From contig JAPEIS010000015.1 in assembly GCA_029531795.1 (NCBI GenBank), positions 1 through 64,000 on the forward strand: DNA of 64,000 nucleotides. The letters run 5' to 3'. Origin of the DNA: Sclerotinia nivalis (taxonomy: Eukaryota > Ascomycota > Leotiomycetes > Helotiales > Sclerotiniaceae). Both the position numbers and the translations under genes were made by a program. This document shows, in pieces, positions 58,494-64,000 of the stretch (the stretch's first letter is position 1; every line of letters begins with the position of its first letter). The notes beneath the pieces were generated by a model. It searched no databases, was not told the origin of the DNA, and was given only the letters and a program-made list of their open reading frames with translations.

Positions 58494-60995
58494 TTAATTG
58501 CCTGCAACTTCTTCTTCAGCCCAACCATTAAGACCATGTCCCTGTCCATCAATGCCAAGTCCATATCCACTATTGAAACCTCCATTGCCGAGACCACCTG
58601 AGAAGGAATTTTGGTATTGATGTCCCCTTCCTCTTGAACCTCCTTGTTGCTCATTTCCATTGCCATCAGGCTGTGCAAAAACAGGAAGAGAAACAGCCCT
58701 GCTGTGGCTTCCTCTAGCTGGAGCCAATAATCCATTCATGGTGGGTGCTCCAGATGATTGGAATCCGTTTGTGTTGCTGATGCTTGCGCTTGAACCATGT
58801 CCGCTAGGTTGTGATTGTTGAATGTTTAAATCATCCATGTTTCCACCACCGTACAAAGCGGCTTGTTGAGCCGCAAGGACTTGTTGCTGTTGTTGTTGAA
58901 GAGCTGCAACGGAATAAGGGTCGAGGTTTTGTTGCTGCTGTTGAGCTTGTTGTTGGGAAATTTGGTTGAGATACATGGTCAATGGGTTGTTGCTACCAGC
59001 ATTGAGGATAGTAGATGGAGTAGACCCTTGTTGCTGTTGCTGCTGCTGTTGGTAATTTCCATTGGAGCCATTGATAGAACCTGGGGCCACAGAACCCGTT
59101 GGAGAAGAGCCATTCTGACTTGGTTGAAGACCACCTGAATGAGGAGGTGAGTTAACACCATCACCACGAGGAGATTGAGATTGTTGAACTTGTCGTGGAG
59201 GATTTCCACATCGATCCTTTCCAAAGTTAACCTTGAATCGACGGTACTCTTCCTTCCCTCGAATAGCTTCAATTGCCTTGATAGCATTTGCGATATTCGT
59301 GAAGTTGACAAAAGCGCAACTCTTCTCTCGAAGAGTATTAACCAACTCAATCTCACCATATTCAGAGAAATCTTGTCTCAATCTCTCTTCAGTCCATGAT
59401 TCATCCAAGTTACCAATGTAAACATTTCTTGATGCTCCACCACTAACAGCAAGAGCGATTGCGGCTGGAAGTGCACCAGAATGTTTTCCCCACCCAATCT
59501 TCAATCTTCTGTTATGAATCATCAATCCTTGCAAGTTGCTCAAAGCATAGAAAGAAGCCGCGGAAGTAGGATCAATGAATGTGACGAAGCAAATATGCTT
59601 ATCGGGTATATATCGAATGTGATGTAACAGACCGCCTCTAACAACATTGCAAATTTCTTCGATTGTGGTTTCCGGATGAATGTTACCCAGATAAACAGTT
59701 CGGTTTCCAAGGTTGTTGATTCCACCTGCAGTTGTGGCAACAGCAGCGGCAGCTACAGATTGTTGAGCCAAAGCATTAGAGATCAAGTCACGATCAGCCC
59801 CGTTGAGAACGTGAGCATATCCTGGTGCAATGCCAAGATATTGAGCAGCGTTCTGTTGCTGGGTCTTCGAAACGTAAGCGCAACGATCTTTTCCGTAGTA
59901 AACCCGACGTGGTGATTGCCATTTTGCCTCCTGAGGTAATTGAGAAACTGCCTTGATAGCATTTCCGATTGACAAGAAATGAACAAAGCCAATTGCTTTT
60001 TCTCGAACAATCTTCACTGTATCAATGGGACCAAATTTCCCAAGATCCTCACGCAATTCATCCTCTGTGACTTCCTCACTAAGGTTACCCAAATAGACGT
60101 TTCTCGAAGCACCCGATTGTTGAACAGCAAGAGCAACAGATGTAGGTACTTGTGAAGGCTTTCCCCAACCAACCTTGATATCCTGACCCCTGATAGAAAG
60201 CTTCTTCAAAATCGCGTCGGAATGGAAATGGGTGGCGGAGCTTCCATCCAAGAATGAGATGAAAGCACAGTTCTTATCTGGCAAAAGTCGAACGGACTCG
60301 ATCTGTCCACTACGAACGTGACCGAGAATTTCTTCCGCGGACGTCTCAGGAGGAATATTTCCCAAGTAAACTGTTCGGCTCGTTCCTGAAACCAAACCAA
60401 GTGACATTTGTACTGGAGAAGAAGGTGCCATGCTCATGTTCTGCATTGCGTTATTCATTTGAGCATATCCACCAGTTGGAGATTGTGGGTTATAGAATTG
60501 AGGCGCGCCGTAAGTCGAGGGAGAGACCAAGCTCTGGTAGAGTTGAGGGGACATAGGTCCTGTTGGGCTTTGAGGCTGTTGTTGATTCTGCTGTTGCTGT
60601 TGATAAGTCGCATAGTTTTGAAACTGAGGACTTTGGAACGCGGACGGAGTTCCTGGTTGGAATGGGCTCCCGAGAAGAAGTTGAGAAGGTAGCAAAGGTG
60701 TAAATTGCATATCGAACGCGGTGCCAGGTGTGGTCATATCATTCTGACCTTGCTGACCCATGCTCTGTGTATTTATTGAAGGAATGTTCACTCTGCGAGG
60801 GTGTCTATCACCATAACCACCCATTGAATATTGATTTGAACTGTATGCGCCATGAGAAAAGCCGGTGTCGCTGTTGGAGGGCTTAGATGCGTGACCAAAT
60901 GGTCTATTTACAGACGTCGCTCCAGATCCACCATTTTGAGTTTGTGACTCCTGCATCCCGAAAAGATGAGGTGGCAGGACAAAGCTGTCCCGCAC
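58494..60995 (-). CDS. Nrd1/Mrn1-like RNA-binding protein with four RRMs
   Basis: One uninterrupted exon of 833 residues. Four RNA-recognition motifs with typical RNP2/RNP1 pairs are seen: [11 protein letters not shown]...[10 protein letters not shown] (about 205-280), [11 protein letters not shown]...[10 protein letters not shown] (about 297-370), [11 protein letters not shown]...[10 protein letters not shown] (about 432-505) and [11 protein letters not shown]...[10 protein letters not shown] (about 523-600). The N- and C-termini are Gln/Asn-rich and low-complexity, with polyQ runs, and likely disordered. The order and the linked paired RRMs match fission yeast Nrd1 and budding yeast Mrn1. 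Those proteins bind short U-rich motifs in mRNA and affect differentiation and mRNA fate in cytoplasm or nucleus. The start at 60995 ([16 protein letters not shown]) is the longest; Met14 is also possible. Confidence 0.92.
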   Translation of the reverse strand: MRDSFVLPPHLFGMQESQTQNGGSGATSVNRPFGHASKPSNSDTGFSHGAYSSNQYSMGGYGDRHPRRVNIPSINTQSMGQQGQNDMTTPGTAFDMQFTPLLPSQLLLGSPFQPGTPSAFQSPQFQNYATYQQQQQNQQQPQSPTGPMSPQLYQSLVSPSTYGAPQFYNPQSPTGGYAQMNNAMQNMSMAPSSPVQMSLGLVSGTSRTVYLGNIPPETSAEEILGHVRSGQIESVRLLPDKNCAFISFLDGSSATHFHSDAILKKLSIRGQDIKVGWGKPSQVPTSVALAVQQSGASRNVYLGNLSEEVTEDELREDLGKFGPIDTVKIVREKAIGFVHFLSIGNAIKAVSQLPQEAKWQSPRRVYYGKDRCAYVSKTQQQNAAQYLGIAPGYAHVLNGADRDLISNALAQQSVAAAAVATTAGGINNLGNRTVYLGNIHPETTIEEICNVVRGGLLHHIRYIPDKHICFVTFIDPTSAASFYALSNLQGLMIHNRRLKIGWGKHSGALPAAIALAVSGGASRNVYIGNLDESWTEERLRQDFSEYGEIELVNTLREKSCAFVNFTNIANAIKAIEAIRGKEEYRRFKVNFGKDRCGNPPRQVQQSQSPRGDGVNSPPHSGGLQPSQNGSSPTGSVAPGSINGSNGNYQQQQQQQQGSTPSTILNAGSNNPLTMYLNQISQQQAQQQQQNLDPYSVAALQQQQQQVLAAQQAALYGGGNMDDLNIQQSQPSGHGSSASISNTNGFQSSGAPTMNGLLAPARGSHSRAVSLPVFAQPDGNGNEQQGGSRGRGHQYQNSFSGGLGNGGFNSGYGLGIDGQGHGLNGWAEEEVAGN

Positions 60996-63900
60996 GAGAG
61001 AGGATATTACCGCCGTTTTGAAAGATTAAAGTGTGCCTGCAGAGGCACGTTGAAAAACTTTTGGTCTTGAAGATTGAATCTATTCAATTGACCAAAGAAT
61101 ATCCAACTGAAGATTAATCTGCCAGAAGTTGTGAGAAGAATGAATATGCCGAGAAGCTTAAATTGGAAATATTCGCCGGAAGTGAAGTTTGGATATGTAT
61201 TAACAAAGCTAGGTATGTAGATATTCGAGGTTGGCTGGTTGGCTGGAATTGAGAATGTTTGCCGCTATAAACAAATTCTTGTATGGATAGAAATATGAAT
61301 ATTAAAATAGGTTCGGTCTGTATACAAGTATTCGAATCGAAAGGAGGAAGTCGTCGATGTAAATCACCGGAAAATATCTATATGGCAGATGTTCGAAATG
61401 TTGTTGTATCGAAGGAGTGAAGGTCTAAAGTTGCGTGAATGCTCGAAGGACTTTTTTACTTTGACCGCAGGATTCCAATCGAGATTGATCGTCGTTCAAC
61501 GCGGAGGCAAATTGGGAAGTTCTAAAATAAAAGCTTCAGAATATCTGCTCGATGCAATGAATGAATTCGATGCAAGCTTTGAGTGGGTTGTATAGAGGAT
61601 ATTGGAACAATAGTAACAACAAAGAAGTTTTGTTTAAAAAAGGAGGTGAACTTTTCGTCAAGCTTAGAATACTTCGGACGAATCGATAAGGACTGTTTGA
61701 ATTTCTTTTTTTTTTCTTCTCTCTCTCTCTTCTCCTTCACATACACACTTCGCCTTCTTCTTCTTCTTGTCTCTTGTCTCTTCAATCGATCAATCAATCG
61801 ATCCTCTTGTCGGTATTCAGAGATCAAGAATTGGAATTGTGAAAGATAAAAAAAGGGGAATGCAAGAAGTAGTCCGCTTTTTTTAATCTCTCTTGGAGAT
61901 GGGACCTTTTGGTGGAAATGATCTTAAAGGAATGTATTCAAATGAATTAACCAAAGATGGAATAATAATTGGAATAAAAATCTACGAAAAAGGAGTAAAA
62001 TAAAATGAAATTGAACAATTTTTAAAGGAATTGTGAATTGTTCAGAGCATAATAAGAAGTAAGGAAGAGAAGAATGTTGAGAAAGGAAAGAGAGTGGACA
62101 AGTTAGGATGGAATAGGATGATGAAAATGAATAAGGAAGGGAACAGAAATCATAATTGACTTGAATTGGATAATTTTCCTATACATTAGCATACCATTGA
62201 CTCGTTCAAACAATAAAATTGATCGAGTTATATTATCAATTTTGACCAATAAGAGATCATAAGAGATCATAACCCATGCATAAGAAAGAGAAGGGAGGGA
62301 CTCATTTCAATTAAAACCAAATATAGTTTAGTTCTCAATTTAATATGGTATAGTATATCAGTAAATGTTCAAATTTGAATGGGATATCAGATATCAGATA
62401 GGGAAATACTTGTGAATCAGATACATGGAATCGTTCCTTTCCTATAATTGATTTCCCGCTAGTACCTCTCTTAGTTTCTTCTCCCCTTAAACAGATATCA
62501 ACAAGTCATCCGCTATCAAATAAGTCGTGCGCTATTGTGGTAGTTTCGCCCCTAGAACGCCTTCAAGACCATTTCTACTCTGCAAGCACTGAAGTATTTA
62601 TTTATTTTGGGATTCATAGCATTGGAAGACATATTGGTTGTACAACATTAGAAAAATCAGAAACATCAGAAACATCAGAAACATCTCATCAAAAATCATC
62701 AGATGAAATCTCAAATCTCTTATTCAAGATATGATGAAAGCGCAGAATGAAAAGAGGAAGTTATTCCTATCTCTCATGAATTAATAAAAAGTCAAAGATA
62801 TCCAAGTACGGTTACTCTGCAGTGCAAGCACCCAAAATAAGGCGAGGCAATGCAATTCCAAGGCCCCTGGCTCGGACCCTTCAGACGCGGACAACGATCT
62901 ATGTATGTATCATGAAGTACCTACTCTACGCTTCCAAGAGTTAAAGTCCTTGTGCTGCGATACATTTGTATCAAGCGTCATGATATCGAATCACTCTTCA
63001 CTTTAATCATCACAGCCTACCATCATCAACTACCTAGGTAAGATGACGAATCCTCCATAGCCGCGGCGCATATGTTGTGACATATCAGCAATCCAAACTT
63101 AGATACAACTATACCATATATAAATAACAAACAAACAAAGAACTCTGCCCTTCTCAGCATTCAACTCCGTAGATACTATTATTTCACCAAAAGCGCCAAT
63201 ACTATATATGTTCTAGACTTTAGCACAGCAAAAAATGTTCCTCACGGACCGAAATCCATCACCTCTATCCTCCGTATAGACTCTCAGAGCACAAAATTAC
63301 GATAAAGTACGTATGGAGAAGAACAGCACATCCACTCCATACGATATGCATATATGGATCTCGCATCGAATTCGTGGTTAATCATCATTCATCAATTCAG
63401 GGTCCAACTCCATCAGCGATCTTCCCAAAAACCACTCATGGTTCACGATTCCTGCATGCGATTAGCATAAAACTTCCATTTCTACCCACCGACTTTTCCA
63501 TTTCGGTTACCTTAGGTACAGTACGTTCGCACCGGTATGGGTATTCTCTAGCGATCATGCGAGCACCAAAAAAAATTATATTCTCCGATGGATGTCCCCA
63601 TTCATTTATCGTTTTAATACTCTATCGTATTTATTTTTCAAGAGTCATCTCCTCAGGTTCATCCAATCATTGATGTGAAAATTTCATGGAACCTCGATCC
63701 ATTTCATAAATTCATCTCAACAAAACCTTTCCCCTCGCTCTCCCTTTCAGCCCCAAATTTATGCCATCTCAAAGAACAGATCTCATATCAGAGTTCGGCC
63801 CCACGTACAGTTTTTGGCATAGGGTTACTGCACCTAAGCGCCGGAAGATTTAGGTATTGCTGATATAATACTCGTGCCTACTTACGATTACATGGCTAGG

Positions 63901-64000
63901 TACTTACAGGCTACATACCTCGGACCCCAAGATGCAGCCCTGGATTCATTCCCAGGACATGAGGTCGTACATTACGACATGTCACACTGATATGTCACTT
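60996..64000. other. 3-kb intergenic region to window end
   Basis: The first 850 bases are the promoter and 5' UTR side of the RRM gene. A TTC/TCT-rich tract lies at 61705-61795, and a 9-bp repeat (AAACATCAG units) at 62655-62690. No protein gene is supportable. Frames at 63374-63673 and 63675-63863 are short and featureless. No RNA gene was recognised. Confidence 0.5.

Overview
The window reads as the left end of a chromosome of a filamentous ascomycete. It opens with C-rich telomere repeats, its genes carry short GT-AG introns (about 47-134 nt, often with a CTGAC/CTRAC-like branch site), its repeats show C-to-T decay of the RIP type, and its proteins are of ascomycete families (Zn2Cys6 regulators, quinate-permease-like MFS, Nrd1/Mrn1, Snx41, DUF7704). 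Gene style and AT-rich repeats suggest a leotiomycete, possibly near Botrytis/Sclerotinia; that placement is inference.

Layout. (1) 1-97 telomere; (2) 98-3623 a plus-strand Ty3/gypsy chromovirus cut off by the telomere, followed by an antisense, decayed 25S rRNA fragment (3884-4225); (3) 4648-5919 a two-exon gene for a coiled-coil protein with an acidic tail; (4) 6313-17594 a nested retrotransposon pair: an old minus-strand chromovirus split by a second, younger copy of the same family (9629-15266). All four LTRs are 213 bp and both insertions keep perfect 5-bp target duplications. (5) From 18156 the chromosome becomes genic: a secreted Cys-rich repeat protein, a six-exon Zn2Cys6 regulator (22412-25147), a Vma22/CCDC115-like V-ATPase assembly factor, Cdc42, a secretory agmatinase-like ureohydrolase ending in NDEL, a second Zn2Cys6 regulator (39526-40812), a conserved fungal protein with a 9-residue repeat, an acetate-transporter-family gene broken by a 10-bp duplication, a DUF7704 membrane protein, a quinate-permease-like transporter, sorting nexin Snx41, and a four-RRM Nrd1/Mrn1-like RNA-binding protein.

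How the parts relate. There is no convincing biosynthetic cluster. The distal 18 kb is repeat-dominated and decaying; the rest mixes housekeeping genes (cdc42, snx41, vma22-like, Nrd1-like) with accessory genes typical of subtelomeres (secreted repeat protein, regulators, transporters, a pseudogene). Exon joins below were derived by hand from splice-site sequence, reading phase and family resemblance. Where phases add up over several exons (the six-exon regulator, agmatinase, MFS, Snx41, Cdc42) I regard the models as good. I found no tRNA genes, no CRISPR and no clearly new multi-gene system. The most unusual items are the nested retroelements with stem-loop-packed LTRs, the telomere/retroelement/rDNA junction, and the 24-nt microexon inside a zinc-cluster motif.
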